Shown here: piece by piece, positions 1-8,275 of the stretch
Position numbering within the stretch: the first letter of the stretch is position 1
Layout of the letters: every line of letters begins with the position of its first letter
Assembly: GCA_965277895.1 (NCBI GenBank)
Contig: CBDIDR010000001.1
Coordinates: 1,488,001-1,552,000, forward strand
Reading direction: 5' to 3'
DNA: 64,000 nucleotides
From: GCA-2862585 sp965277895
GTDB lineage: Bacteria > Bacteroidota > Bacteroidia > Flavobacteriales > UBA7312
The notes under the pieces: model-generated
What the model was told of the DNA's origin: nothing
What the model saw: only the letters and a program-made list of their open reading frames with translations
Database searches by the model: none
Translations under genes and position numbers: made by a program

Positions 1-1075
1 AAAGCTTTGGTAATTCAGCTCTAGGAACCACGGTATCTTCTTCTTTGTAAACGCTATTACTTTTTACAGCTTCACCTACTGCCCTTCTCATCTTCCAAAG
101 TTGTTCTGTCTGAAGAGATGAATCAGCGAATAGTATTTCTCCACAATCAAACTGTTCCATGACCTCAGTAATACGTTCACAGTCTTTGAATAAAGTATCC
201 ATATCATTTCCGTCAACCTCAACCAATAAATGAGCTTCTACATCATCTTCAATAGAAATATTTACATCTGAAAACTTTAATGTCCAGTCAAGTGCTTCTC
301 TTTCCATAAATTCCAAAGCTGATGGCGTAATACCCGCCCGGAATACAGCAGAAACTGCTTCACAAGCCTTTTCAGCAGAACGGAAAGGCACTAAAAGTGT
401 TAAATCTTGTGTTGGATGAGGAATAAGTTTAAAAACAATTTTAGTAATGACGCCTAGCGTACCTTCGCTTCCAATCATCAATTGAGTAAGGTTGTATCCA
501 GTAGAGTTTTTCAGAACATTCGCTCCAGTCCAAATAATATCTCCAGACGGCAAAACCACCTCTAAATTTAATACATAATCCTTAGTAACACCATATTTAA
601 GTGCTTTCGGACCACCTGAGTTTTCGGCTAAATTACCACCTAAAAAACTACTTCCCTTACTCGCTGGGTCTGGCGGATAGAAAAGACCTTTTTCTTTTAC
701 CGCATCTTTGAATACCTGATTAATTACTCCAGGTTCTACGGTAGCTTGTAGATTTCTTTCATCAATATCAATAATAGTATTGAACCTCTCCATACTTAAA
801 GCCACACCACCACATACAGGTAATGAACCACCACTAAGCCCAGTTCTAGCGCCACAAGGGGTCACAGAAATATTATTCGAATTGCAATAGGCTAAGACTT
901 TTGAAACCTCTTCTGTAGTTGAAGGCTTAATTACAACTTCGGGCAGATAGACTAAATCCTCAGTCTCATCATGTGAATAATTTTGTAGGCTATCAGCGTC
1001 ATAATGAACAGATTTTTGGTCTAAAATGCTTTTGAAATAGTCTAAGTGTGAAGGAGTTATCTTGTTGAAATTCAT
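1..1075 (-). CDS. FAD-linked oxidase, GlcD / D-lactate dehydrogenase type (C-terminus beyond window)
   Basis: A reading frame open from the ATG at 1075 to the window edge gives about 358 residues and no stop, so the C-terminal end is missing. The protein starts MNFNKITPSHLDYFKSIL and carries the FAD_binding_4 signature of the GlcD/DLD flavoenzymes: VTPCGARTGLSGG near residue 60, PPDPASKGSSFLGGN near 120, and NLAENSGGPKALKYGVTKDY, followed by GSEGTLGVITKIVFKL. Members oxidise 2-hydroxy acids such as glycolate or D-lactate and pass electrons to quinone or another acceptor. The substrate cannot be told from the visible part. It is transcribed away from the peptidase gene at 1131 and has an exact TAnnTTTG box upstream. 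Confidence 0.88.
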   Translation of the reverse strand, partial: MNFNKITPSHLDYFKSILDQKSVHYDADSLQNYSHDETEDLVYLPEVVIKPSTTEEVSKVLAYCNSNNISVTPCGARTGLSGGSLPVCGGVALSMERFNTIIDIDERNLQATVEPGVINQVFKDAVKEKGLFYPPDPASKGSSFLGGNLAENSGGPKALKYGVTKDYVLNLEVVLPSGDIIWTGANVLKNSTGYNLTQLMIGSEGTLGVITKIVFKLIPHPTQDLTLLVPFRSAEKACEAVSAVFRAGITPSALEFMEREALDWTLKFSDVNISIEDDVEAHLLVEVDGNDMDTLFKDCERITEVMEQFDCGEILFADSSLQTEQLWKMRRAVGEAVKSNSVYKEEDTVVPRAELPKL

Positions 1076-1089
1076 CAAAGTTGTTTTGG

Positions 1090-1097
1090 CAAAAATA
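1090..1097 (-). promoter_or_regulatory. -7 promoter element for the FAD-linked oxidase
   Basis: Reads TATTTTTG on the minus strand, an exact match to the Bacteroidota -7 consensus TAnnTTTG, 14 bases before the ATG at 1075. No clear -33 TTG was seen. A weaker plus-strand box, TAAATTCG at 1100-1107, could serve the gene starting at 1131. Confidence 0.5.
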
Positions 1098-1130
1098 AGT
1101 AAATTCGCTATTCTTTTAAAATAGTTATTC

Positions 1131-3287
1131 GTGAGAAAAATATATCTACTTAGCCTTATCGTTTTACCTCTTAGCATATTTGCTCAGAAGAAAGACATTA
1201 CCCTTGAAAATATCTGGAAGACATATGACTTCTACCCAAAATCTGTAAAAGGCTTTAAGTCTATGAACAATGGAGACTATTATAGCAGAATTGATACTAA
1301 AGATAGTATAACAGAAATCAATAAGTACAGTTTTAAAACAGGTAAAAAAGTTCGTAAGATTCTTGATTCAAAGGGTATTGAATTCAATATTAACAACTAC
1401 ACCTTTTCTAAGGATGAAAAAAAGATATTATTTGCTACGGAAACTAAAAGTATTTACCGCTACAGCTCAAAGTCCAAATACTTTGTTTATGATTTACTCA
1501 CAAGGAAAGTAGATACTCTAAAATCTGAAAAAGTAATGTATGCTACTTTTTCGCCTAATGGAGATAAAGTAGCTTATGTATTCCATAATAATCTTTTTAT
1601 TAGGGACCTCAAATCCAAAAACACAACTCAAATAACTTTTGATGGAGAGGTAAACAAAATAATAAATGGTGCATCAGACTGGGTATACGAAGAGGAATTT
1701 GGCTTAGTAAAGGCATTTCAATGGTCACCAGATGGAGAACAACTGGCTTATTATAAATTTGACGAAAGCAATGTGAAGGAGTTTTCTATGGATATGTTCA
1801 AAAACGAACTCTACCCTAGTCAATATGAATTCAAATACCCAAAAGCCGGAGAAGAAAATTCAAAAGTTAGTATACACCTATTTGACCTTAAATCTCAAAA
1901 AACAAATGCTATAACATTTAGAAAGGAGTACGAGTATTTTCCTAGAATGGGATGGACAAAAAACGAAGATATTTTGTTTGTTTCAGCTATGAATAGACAT
2001 CAAAACAAATTAGATTTTATTCTATGTAATACATCTACCAATAACAGTCGAGTGTTGTTTACAGAAACAGACAAATATTATATTGATATTCATGATAACA
2101 CCACCTTCACTGTAGATAAAAATCATATGATATGGACTTCTGAAAAAAGCGGATTCAACCATATTTACCACATAAACTTAGAAAATGGAAAATGGAAACA
2201 AATTACCAATGGTGACTGGGAAGTAACAAAGTATCATGGTATGGATGCTGAAAAAAATAGAGTTTTTTATACTTCCAACGAAGAAGGAACTATACACCGA
2301 GGACTTTATAGTATTGGAATAAATGGAGATGATAAAATCAAATTATCTTCTAAAATTGGAACTCACAATAGCACCTTTAGCAATGGTATGAAATACTATT
2401 CTAACACCTACTCTACTGCGAACATACCACCCTATATTAGTCTTCACAATAGCAATGGAAAGAAAATTAGAGTTTTAGAAGATAATGCTGAACTCATTAC
2501 TACTATGAGTGAATTTGACTTATCTAACAAAGAGTTTTTTAGCTTCAAAACCTCAGAAGATATTAAACTTAATGGCTGGATGATAAAACCATCTGATTTT
2601 GATGCGTCAAAAAAATACCCTGTTTTTATGTTTCTTTATGGAGGCCCTGGCTCACAACAAGTATTAAACTCATGGGGATGGTTCAATTATTTCTGGTATC
2701 AACATTTAGCACAAAAAGGATATATCGTAGCATGTGTTGATAATAGAGGTACTGGCGGTAGAGGTGCCGAATTTAAAAAGTTAACTTACCAACAGTTAGG
2801 AAAGTATGAAACTATAGACCAAATTGAAGCAAATAAATACTTGGCTAACTTGGATTATGTTGACAAAGATAGAATAGGAATTCAAGGTTGGAGCTATGGC
2901 GGTTATCTTTCATCTTTAGCTATCACCAAAGGAGCTGAAAATTTTAAAATGGCAATTGCAGTTGCACCAGTAACAAATTGGAGGTATTATGATAATATAT
3001 ATACTGAAAGGTATATGCGAACACCACAAGAAAATCCAGAGGGTTATGATGAAAACTCACCTATAAATCACGTTGAAAAATTAAAGGGTGAATATCTTTT
3101 AATTCATGGTTCAGCAGATGACAATGTACATGTTCAAAATACATATGAAATGATTTCTGCTTTAGTAAAAGCCAATAAACAATTTGATTTATTCATATAT
3201 CCCGATAAAAATCATGGTATATATGGCGGCAATACTAGGTTACATTTATATAGATTAATGACAGACTATGTTTTAGAGAATTTATAA
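1131..3287 (+). CDS. Dipeptidyl peptidase IV family serine peptidase (S9B)
   Basis: Secreted or periplasmic prolyl dipeptidyl peptidase of 718 residues, the normal length for the family. Residues 1-19 form a signal peptide ending in FAQ. The N-terminal half is a DPP4-type beta-propeller and contains DWVYEEEFGL, whose paired glutamates bind the substrate amino terminus in DPP4. The C-terminal alpha/beta hydrolase domain has GWSYGG with nucleophile Ser588, Asp663 in HGSADDNVH and His695 in KNHG; the spacing matches the DPP4 catalytic triad. The start codon is GTG. The next gene, 47 bases downstream, is a di/tripeptide transporter, so the pair probably releases and imports X-Pro dipeptides. Active-site completeness makes function well supported; the physiological substrate is inferred. 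Confidence 0.93.
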   Translation: MRKIYLLSLIVLPLSIFAQKKDITLENIWKTYDFYPKSVKGFKSMNNGDYYSRIDTKDSITEINKYSFKTGKKVRKILDSKGIEFNINNYTFSKDEKKILFATETKSIYRYSSKSKYFVYDLLTRKVDTLKSEKVMYATFSPNGDKVAYVFHNNLFIRDLKSKNTTQITFDGEVNKIINGASDWVYEEEFGLVKAFQWSPDGEQLAYYKFDESNVKEFSMDMFKNELYPSQYEFKYPKAGEENSKVSIHLFDLKSQKTNAITFRKEYEYFPRMGWTKNEDILFVSAMNRHQNKLDFILCNTSTNNSRVLFTETDKYYIDIHDNTTFTVDKNHMIWTSEKSGFNHIYHINLENGKWKQITNGDWEVTKYHGMDAEKNRVFYTSNEEGTIHRGLYSIGINGDDKIKLSSKIGTHNSTFSNGMKYYSNTYSTANIPPYISLHNSNGKKIRVLEDNAELITTMSEFDLSNKEFFSFKTSEDIKLNGWMIKPSDFDASKKYPVFMFLYGGPGSQQVLNSWGWFNYFWYQHLAQKGYIVACVDNRGTGGRGAEFKKLTYQQLGKYETIDQIEANKYLANLDYVDKDRIGIQGWSYGGYLSSLAITKGAENFKMAIAVAPVTNWRYYDNIYTERYMRTPQENPEGYDENSPINHVEKLKGEYLLIHGSADDNVHVQNTYEMISALVKANKQFDLFIYPDKNHGIYGGNTRLHLYRLMTDYVLENL

Positions 3288-3334
3288 GTCAATAAATTAG
3301 TATATTCGAGCCTTTAAATTAAAAAATCCAAACT

Positions 3335-4933
3335 ATGCTTCAAATTATTTCTTATGTAGTTTTTACAGTATTAATTCTTTTAATCGCTAAAGCCTATCTT
3401 GATAAAAAAGGTCATCCAAAGGGCTTGTTTTACTTATTTTTTGCCGAAATGTGGGAAAGATTTTCCTTTTACGGAATGCGTGCTTTACTTACTTTATATC
3501 TTATCAAAGACTACTATTCTCATTTAGAAAATAACGAAGAAGTAGCCTATGGTATCTATGCAGCATATGGAGCATTAGTTTATCTTACCCCGTTAATTGG
3601 CGGATACCTTGCTGATAAATTCATTGGCTACAGAAAGTCTATTCTATATGGAGGTGTATTAATGGCATTAGGTCATTTCTTTATGGCATTTCCTACCGAC
3701 TTCTTCTTCTACGGAGCTCTAGGTCTTTTGATTATGGGTAATGGATTCTTTAAACCTAATATTTCTACTCTTGTAGGTTCGCTTTATGAAGAAGGAGATA
3801 TTAAAAGAGATGGTGGCTTTACCATTTTCTACATGGGTATTAATCTTGGAGCTATGATTGCTCCTCTTTTCTGTGGTTACTTAGGAGAAGTCTACGGTTG
3901 GCACTACGGATTTGGTGCAGCTGGTATTGGAATGTTAGCAGGTCTAATCGTCTTCTGGAAAGGAATAACAAATAATGTTTTAGGAGATAAAGGATTACAA
4001 CCAAAAGAATATATTAATAAAAAAATATCTGGAATTTCGGTTGCAAATTTAATATACATCTTAGGTTTTGTTGCTGTACCAGTATTTGCTTACCTAATTG
4101 TTATGGATACACAATCTGCTGTTCTAGGTGATGTGCTATCAGTAGTGGGTGCCATTGTATTACTTTATCTAGGTTATATTATATACGATTATAAGGTCAA
4201 ACAAAACGACAAAGTTAGTGGCGACAGACTTATTGCCATATTGATTCTGTCTGTATTTTTAACTGTTTTTTGGGCTTGTTTCGAACAAGCAGGAAGCTCG
4301 GTTACTGTTTGGGTAGACAAATGCGTTAATTTAGTAGGAATGACAGCTTCACAAACCAATGCTATTAACCCGGGATACATTGTCCTTTTAGCAATACCAT
4401 TTAGCTTATTATGGACTAAATTAGGTGCTATGAACAGAAATCCAAATACACCAATCAAGTTTGCATTAGGCATATTCCAACTTGGACTTGGGTTTTTAAT
4501 TTTTGCTGCAACAGCACATTTCATCGGTGATAATGGAAAGGTACCTTTCTTATTTGTATTTCTTGGATATTTTCTGATTACTACTGGCGAATTATTTTTA
4601 TCACCAATTGGTTTATCTAAAGTTACTGAGTTATCCCCAAAGAAAATGGTTGCATTTATGATGGGAGTATGGTTCCTATCGTCAACATTTGCTCATTATA
4701 TTTCTGGAATATTAGCGAAACTTACAACTAGTGGAAGTAGTACGGAAAGTAATTGGTTATCAGATTTAGGAAATTGGTTTATGGGTAATCCTGATATTTC
4801 ATCAGAATCAGTAGCGACCCTGATGCAATACAACAGTATTTATGCTCAAATAGGTTTTGTTACAATATTTATCTCCATTTTCGTTATGTTAATATCACCC
4901 TTTATTAAAAAATTAATGCACGGCGTTCACTAA
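3335..4933 (+). CDS. POT/PTR family proton-dependent oligopeptide transporter
   Basis: Inner-membrane major facilitator of the POT (PTR2) family, 532 residues, with about 14 hydrophobic segments. The family signatures are present: EMWERFSFYGMRALLTLYL near residue 40 (the ExxERFxYYG proton-coupling motif), GGYLADKFIG near 88, and FTIFYMGINLGAMIAPL near 165. POT proteins import di- and tripeptides with protons. It follows the DPP4-type peptidase by 47 bases in the same direction, consistent with a peptide scavenging unit. The only promoter-like sequence in the gap is TATATTCG at 3301, one base off consensus, so co-transcription with the peptidase is possible. The start is a normal ATG. Confidence 0.92.
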   Translation: MLQIISYVVFTVLILLIAKAYLDKKGHPKGLFYLFFAEMWERFSFYGMRALLTLYLIKDYYSHLENNEEVAYGIYAAYGALVYLTPLIGGYLADKFIGYRKSILYGGVLMALGHFFMAFPTDFFFYGALGLLIMGNGFFKPNISTLVGSLYEEGDIKRDGGFTIFYMGINLGAMIAPLFCGYLGEVYGWHYGFGAAGIGMLAGLIVFWKGITNNVLGDKGLQPKEYINKKISGISVANLIYILGFVAVPVFAYLIVMDTQSAVLGDVLSVVGAIVLLYLGYIIYDYKVKQNDKVSGDRLIAILILSVFLTVFWACFEQAGSSVTVWVDKCVNLVGMTASQTNAINPGYIVLLAIPFSLLWTKLGAMNRNPNTPIKFALGIFQLGLGFLIFAATAHFIGDNGKVPFLFVFLGYFLITTGELFLSPIGLSKVTELSPKKMVAFMMGVWFLSSTFAHYISGILAKLTTSGSSTESNWLSDLGNWFMGNPDISSESVATLMQYNSIYAQIGFVTIFISIFVMLISPFIKKLMHGVH

Positions 4934-4944
4934 AAACTAGAAAA

Positions 4945-5415
4945 ATGAAAAATATATTTATTGTTTGCAGTTTTTTATTCTGCACTGTTTCCCTTTCGGC
5001 ACAAGAAAAAAATGATGGTTGGTTTATAAACTTTGATGAAGCTGCCAAACTATCGATGAAGACCGATAAGCCAATTTTAGCCAACTTTACTGGAAGCGAT
5101 TGGTGTGGATGGTGTATTAAACTTAAAAGAGAAGTATTTGATACGCCCTCGTTTAAAAAATGGGCAAAAGAAAATGTAGTTCTACTTGAACTTGATTATC
5201 CAAGAAGAACGGAGCAGTCAGAGGAAATAAAAAAGCAAAACAGAGAACTCCAACAGTTCTTTAAAGTCAGAGGCTACCCTACTCTACACATGTTCTCAGT
5301 AGGTATTGCTGATGGAAAAACTCAAATCACTGCTCTAGGAAAGACAGGCTATATCGCAGGTGGACCAACTCCTTGGATCGCCAATGCAAATAAAATGTTA
5401 ACGACTAAAAAATGA
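4945..5415 (+). CDS. Secreted thioredoxin-fold protein with CGWC motif
   Basis: 156-residue protein with a signal peptide (about residues 1-19, cleavage after LSAQ) and one thioredoxin-like domain. The redox motif is WCGWC within TGSDWCGWCIKLKREVF at about residues 50-66, typical of the thioredoxin_7/DUF255-like periplasmic disulfide reductases of Bacteroidota. A cis-proline is seen in VRGYPTLHMF. It probably acts in the periplasm as a disulfide reductase or isomerase; its partner is unknown. Its last four bases overlap the start of the next gene (ATGA at 5412), another thioredoxin-fold protein, so the two are translationally coupled. Confidence 0.85.
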   Translation: MKNIFIVCSFLFCTVSLSAQEKNDGWFINFDEAAKLSMKTDKPILANFTGSDWCGWCIKLKREVFDTPSFKKWAKENVVLLELDYPRRTEQSEEIKKQNRELQQFFKVRGYPTLHMFSVGIADGKTQITALGKTGYIAGGPTPWIANANKMLTTKK

Positions 5416-5972
5416 AACAAATAATTACCACTTTACTGGTCATCATCTTGCCATTTGCTGTAATTTCTTGTAACGAAAATGAAAGCAAACCAAAAAAGAA
5501 CAAGACCAACCTTAAACAAGTTATCAAAGCAAATAATCTTTATTCTTCAATTAACTGGATTTCTTTAGAAGAACTTGAGAAAAGAGTACAGACAGAACCT
5601 AGAAAAGTCATTTTCTTATTTACTAAAAAAGGATGTCCTTACTGTAAAGAGATGAAGGAAACCACTCTAGTAGATTCAGAGATTATTAAAATGATAAATG
5701 ATAATTATTATGCTGTATTACTAGATGGAAAAACCAAAGAACCCATTACGTTTAAAGGGGTAACATATGTTAATGATGCATCTATTGAAGAAGATCCTAA
5801 ATCTACATGGAGACACAACCTTTTTGCTGAATTAGTAGAACCATATAATGGAGGGTATTACTGGCCTACAACTGTTATTCTTGATTCAAAACTGGAAAAG
5901 ATTAGAAGCTTTCCTGGGCTCCAAAAGCCTGCACAATTTAAAAGGCTGTTGATGAATTTCAGTAAGAAATAG
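5412..5972 (+). CDS. Thioredoxin-fold lipoprotein with CPYC motif
   Basis: 186-residue protein starting with a lipoprotein signal (hydrophobic stretch, then AVISC, lipidated Cys at about residue 20), followed by a lysine-rich linker and a thioredoxin-like domain. The motif FTKKGCPYCKEM (about residues 70-81) gives a CPYC redox pair, as in glutaredoxins and DsbA/C-like proteins, and YYWPTTVILD supplies the cis-Pro loop. It is probably anchored to a membrane and works in envelope disulfide chemistry alongside the CGWC protein encoded just upstream with a 4-base overlap. No specific partner is visible. A strong bidirectional terminator follows 18 bases after the stop. Confidence 0.82.
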   Translation: MKQIITTLLVIILPFAVISCNENESKPKKNKTNLKQVIKANNLYSSINWISLEELEKRVQTEPRKVIFLFTKKGCPYCKEMKETTLVDSEIIKMINDNYYAVLLDGKTKEPITFKGVTYVNDASIEEDPKSTWRHNLFAELVEPYNGGYYWPTTVILDSKLEKIRSFPGLQKPAQFKRLLMNFSKK

Positions 5973-5990
5973 AAATTGAAATATTTACAC

Positions 5991-6024
5991 AAAAAAAGGT
6001 CTTGCCAAAACAAGACCTTTTTTT
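5991..6024. terminator. Bidirectional intrinsic terminator
   Basis: Perfect 14-bp inverted repeat (AAAAAAAGGTCTTG / CAAGACCTTTTTTT) with a 6-base loop. Seven A on one side and seven T on the other give a U-tract in both directions, so it can stop the thioredoxin operon (plus) and the tRNA-His transcript (minus). Confidence 0.9.
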
Positions 6025-6027
6025 ATG

Positions 6028-6102
6028 GGTGGAAGATGGGATTCGAACCCACGGCCCTCGGAACCACAATCCGATGCTCTAACCAACTGAGCTACAACCA
6101 CC
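6028..6102 (-). tRNA. tRNA-His (GTG)
   Basis: Cloverleaf on the minus strand with G-1 opposite C73 as expected of tRNA-His, D-arm GCTC/GAGC, anticodon stem TCGGA/TCCGA with loop TTGTGGT (anticodon GTG), variable loop GGGCC and T-arm GTGGG-TTCGAAT-CCCAT. CCA is not encoded. The acceptor stem reads GTGGTTG against CTTCCAC, so positions 5:68 and 6:67 appear as two adjacent U-U mismatches; see findings. The terminator at 5991-6024 lies directly downstream and a -7 box upstream. Confidence 0.93.
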
Positions 6103-6112
6103 ATTGGGACGG

Positions 6113-6120
6113 CAAATATA
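6113..6120 (-). promoter_or_regulatory. -7 promoter element for tRNA-His
   Basis: TATATTTG on the minus strand, an exact TAnnTTTG, 10 bases before the tRNA 5' end. Confidence 0.6.
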
Positions 6121-6163
6121 TAAATTTAGAATATTTAGAGCATCATTTTTTAACTTAAAAAAC

Positions 6164-6171
6164 TATCTTTG
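6164..6171 (+). promoter_or_regulatory. -7 promoter element for the copper ATPase
   Basis: TATCTTTG, an exact consensus match, only 7 bases before the ATG at 6179. The transcript would be leaderless or have a leader of very few bases. Confidence 0.55.
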
Positions 6172-6178
6172 AATAACC

Positions 6179-8275
6179 ATGAGCAACTCTAAAAATATAC
6201 ATATCTCTGGTATGACCTGTGCCAATTGTGCTAAGGGCATAGAAAAACATCTTAACAGTAAAGGTGTTAAGGATATAATTATTGATTTTCCAAATTCTGA
6301 AGCTCGATTTATTGAAAACGAATACAACAATACTGAGGTAATAATCAAAGAAATTGAGTCAATTGGTTATAAAGCTAAAGAAGGAGAAATTGAAGAAAAC
6401 AATATAGTAGAAAAACTGTTTGTAATCAGTTTAGTTTTTACCATCCCACTATTTAGCCATATGTTTCTCAATGAAGGGCATTTTCTTCAAAATCCAATAA
6501 TTCAATTTTTTCTTGCCCTACCAGTTTATTTAATTGGGTGCTATTACTTTGGAAGAAATGCATGGAACTCACTAAAAACAGGTGTTCCTAATATGGATGT
6601 GCTTATAATGATGGGGACAACTGCTGCTTTTTTCTACAGTATTGTTGGTTCAATAGCATTTCATGGAACTTCAGAGGCTCACAACTATCTATTTTTCGAG
6701 ACAGCAGCTACCATTATTACTCTAGTATTATTAGGTAATGTTCTTGAGCATCGCTCTGTGAAACAAACTACCTCGGCAATTAAAGAGTTAAGTGCAATAC
6801 AAAATCTAACTGCTAAAAGAGAAAATAAAGATGGAACTATTCAAAGTATCTCATTTAAAGATATAAGCCCTAACGACATTCTACTTGTTAATTCTGGAGA
6901 TAAAATTCCAACAGATGGAATTATTATAAGCGGGCAAGGATATCTAGACGAATCTATGATTACTGGAGAAAGCGAAAGTATTTTGAAGAGTAATTCTGAA
7001 CATGTTATTGGCGGGACTATTTTAATCGATGGAAACATCAAAATGGAAGCCCAAAAAGTTGGCGAAGATACCGTACTATCCCATATTATTAAACTTGTAA
7101 AACAAGCCCAAAACAATAAACCTAATATTCAACGACTAGGAGATAAAGTGAGTAGTATTTTTGTACCTGTTGTCATTGTAATCTCACTATTAACATTTAT
7201 TGTCAGTCATTTTATTTTTAATATTAATATTTCTGATGCTGTTATGCGCTCCATAGCCGTATTGGTTATTTCATGCCCTTGTGCAATGGGTTTAGCTACT
7301 CCAACAGCAGTAATGGTTGGATTGGGTCGTGCAGCAAAAATGGGAATACTTATCAAAGGGGGTAATACTCTAGAAGAATTCGCTAAAATAAAACATATTG
7401 TCTTTGACAAGACTGGAACACTCACCAGCGGCGAATTTAAAATTGATGAAATCAACTGTGAAGAAAGTCAAAAAAGTACAATTATTGATCTTCTTTACTC
7501 ACTTGAAATACACTCCTCACATCCTATTGCTAAATCCATAATAAAATCGTTAGAAAATGAAGCTTCTCTTTTAGATATTTCTGATATAAAAGAAATAAAA
7601 GGAATGGGTATTGAAGCTAAATGGAAAGGTAATTCCTATAAATTAGGTAGTGGAAAATTCGTAAATCAAACCGATGAAAACTATCAACTTTTTTTATTGA
7701 AAAATGACTCGTTAATAGCAAGCATAAAATGTAGTGATCAGCAGAAAGAAAATCTATCAGATACCATTCAGAATCTCAAAAAAATCGGTCTTACAACAAC
7801 AATTCTTAGTGGAGATAAACAGAAAAAATGTATAGAATTAGGTCAATCCATAGGAATAGATACGGTACATGGCGAGCAACTACCGCATGAGAAACTAGAG
7901 AAAATTGAACAATTAAATAAAGAAGGCTTAGCAGCAATGGTTGGTGATGGCATTAACGATGCCCCAGCATTAGCGAAAGCACACGTAGGTATTTCTTTAG
8001 GAGGAAGCACAGAAGTTGCCATTGAGTCTGCTCAAATTGTAGTTCTAAACACCTCGAATTTAAAGCAAATTGAACAAGCCTACAAGATTAGTCAACATAC
8101 TCTACTTACCATAAAACAAAACCTATTTTGGGCATTTTCCTATAATATTGTTGCCATCCCAATTGCTGCACTTGGATTTTTAAATCCAATGTGGGGTGCA
8201 TTATTCATGGCATTTTCAGACGTTATTGTAATTGGAAATTCCTTGAGGCTTAAAAAGAAGAAAATTTTCAGATGA
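6179..8275 (+). CDS. copA: P1B-type copper-translocating ATPase (CopA-like)
   Basis: Heavy-metal exporting P-type ATPase of 698 residues with one N-terminal HMA domain (GMTCANC, Cys14 and Cys17), about eight membrane helices, and the usual catalytic motifs: TGES in the actuator domain, CPC in the membrane (Cys366-Pro367-Cys368), phosphorylated Asp410 in DKTGT, the SSHP nucleotide-binding motif, and GDGINDAP from Gly589. CPC and the YN in FSYNIVAIP point to Cu(I) export from the cytoplasm. The TM8 motif reads MAFSDVIVIGNSLRL rather than the usual MxxSS, so Asp681 sits where copper ATPases normally have the second Ser. Its last four bases overlap the start of the following T9SS protein. Confidence 0.93.
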   Translation: MSNSKNIHISGMTCANCAKGIEKHLNSKGVKDIIIDFPNSEARFIENEYNNTEVIIKEIESIGYKAKEGEIEENNIVEKLFVISLVFTIPLFSHMFLNEGHFLQNPIIQFFLALPVYLIGCYYFGRNAWNSLKTGVPNMDVLIMMGTTAAFFYSIVGSIAFHGTSEAHNYLFFETAATIITLVLLGNVLEHRSVKQTTSAIKELSAIQNLTAKRENKDGTIQSISFKDISPNDILLVNSGDKIPTDGIIISGQGYLDESMITGESESILKSNSEHVIGGTILIDGNIKMEAQKVGEDTVLSHIIKLVKQAQNNKPNIQRLGDKVSSIFVPVVIVISLLTFIVSHFIFNINISDAVMRSIAVLVISCPCAMGLATPTAVMVGLGRAAKMGILIKGGNTLEEFAKIKHIVFDKTGTLTSGEFKIDEINCEESQKSTIIDLLYSLEIHSSHPIAKSIIKSLENEASLLDISDIKEIKGMGIEAKWKGNSYKLGSGKFVNQTDENYQLFLLKNDSLIASIKCSDQQKENLSDTIQNLKKIGLTTTILSGDKQKKCIELGQSIGIDTVHGEQLPHEKLEKIEQLNKEGLAAMVGDGINDAPALAKAHVGISLGGSTEVAIESAQIVVLNTSNLKQIEQAYKISQHTLLTIKQNLFWAFSYNIVAIPIAALGFLNPMWGALFMAFSDVIVIGNSLRLKKKKIFR

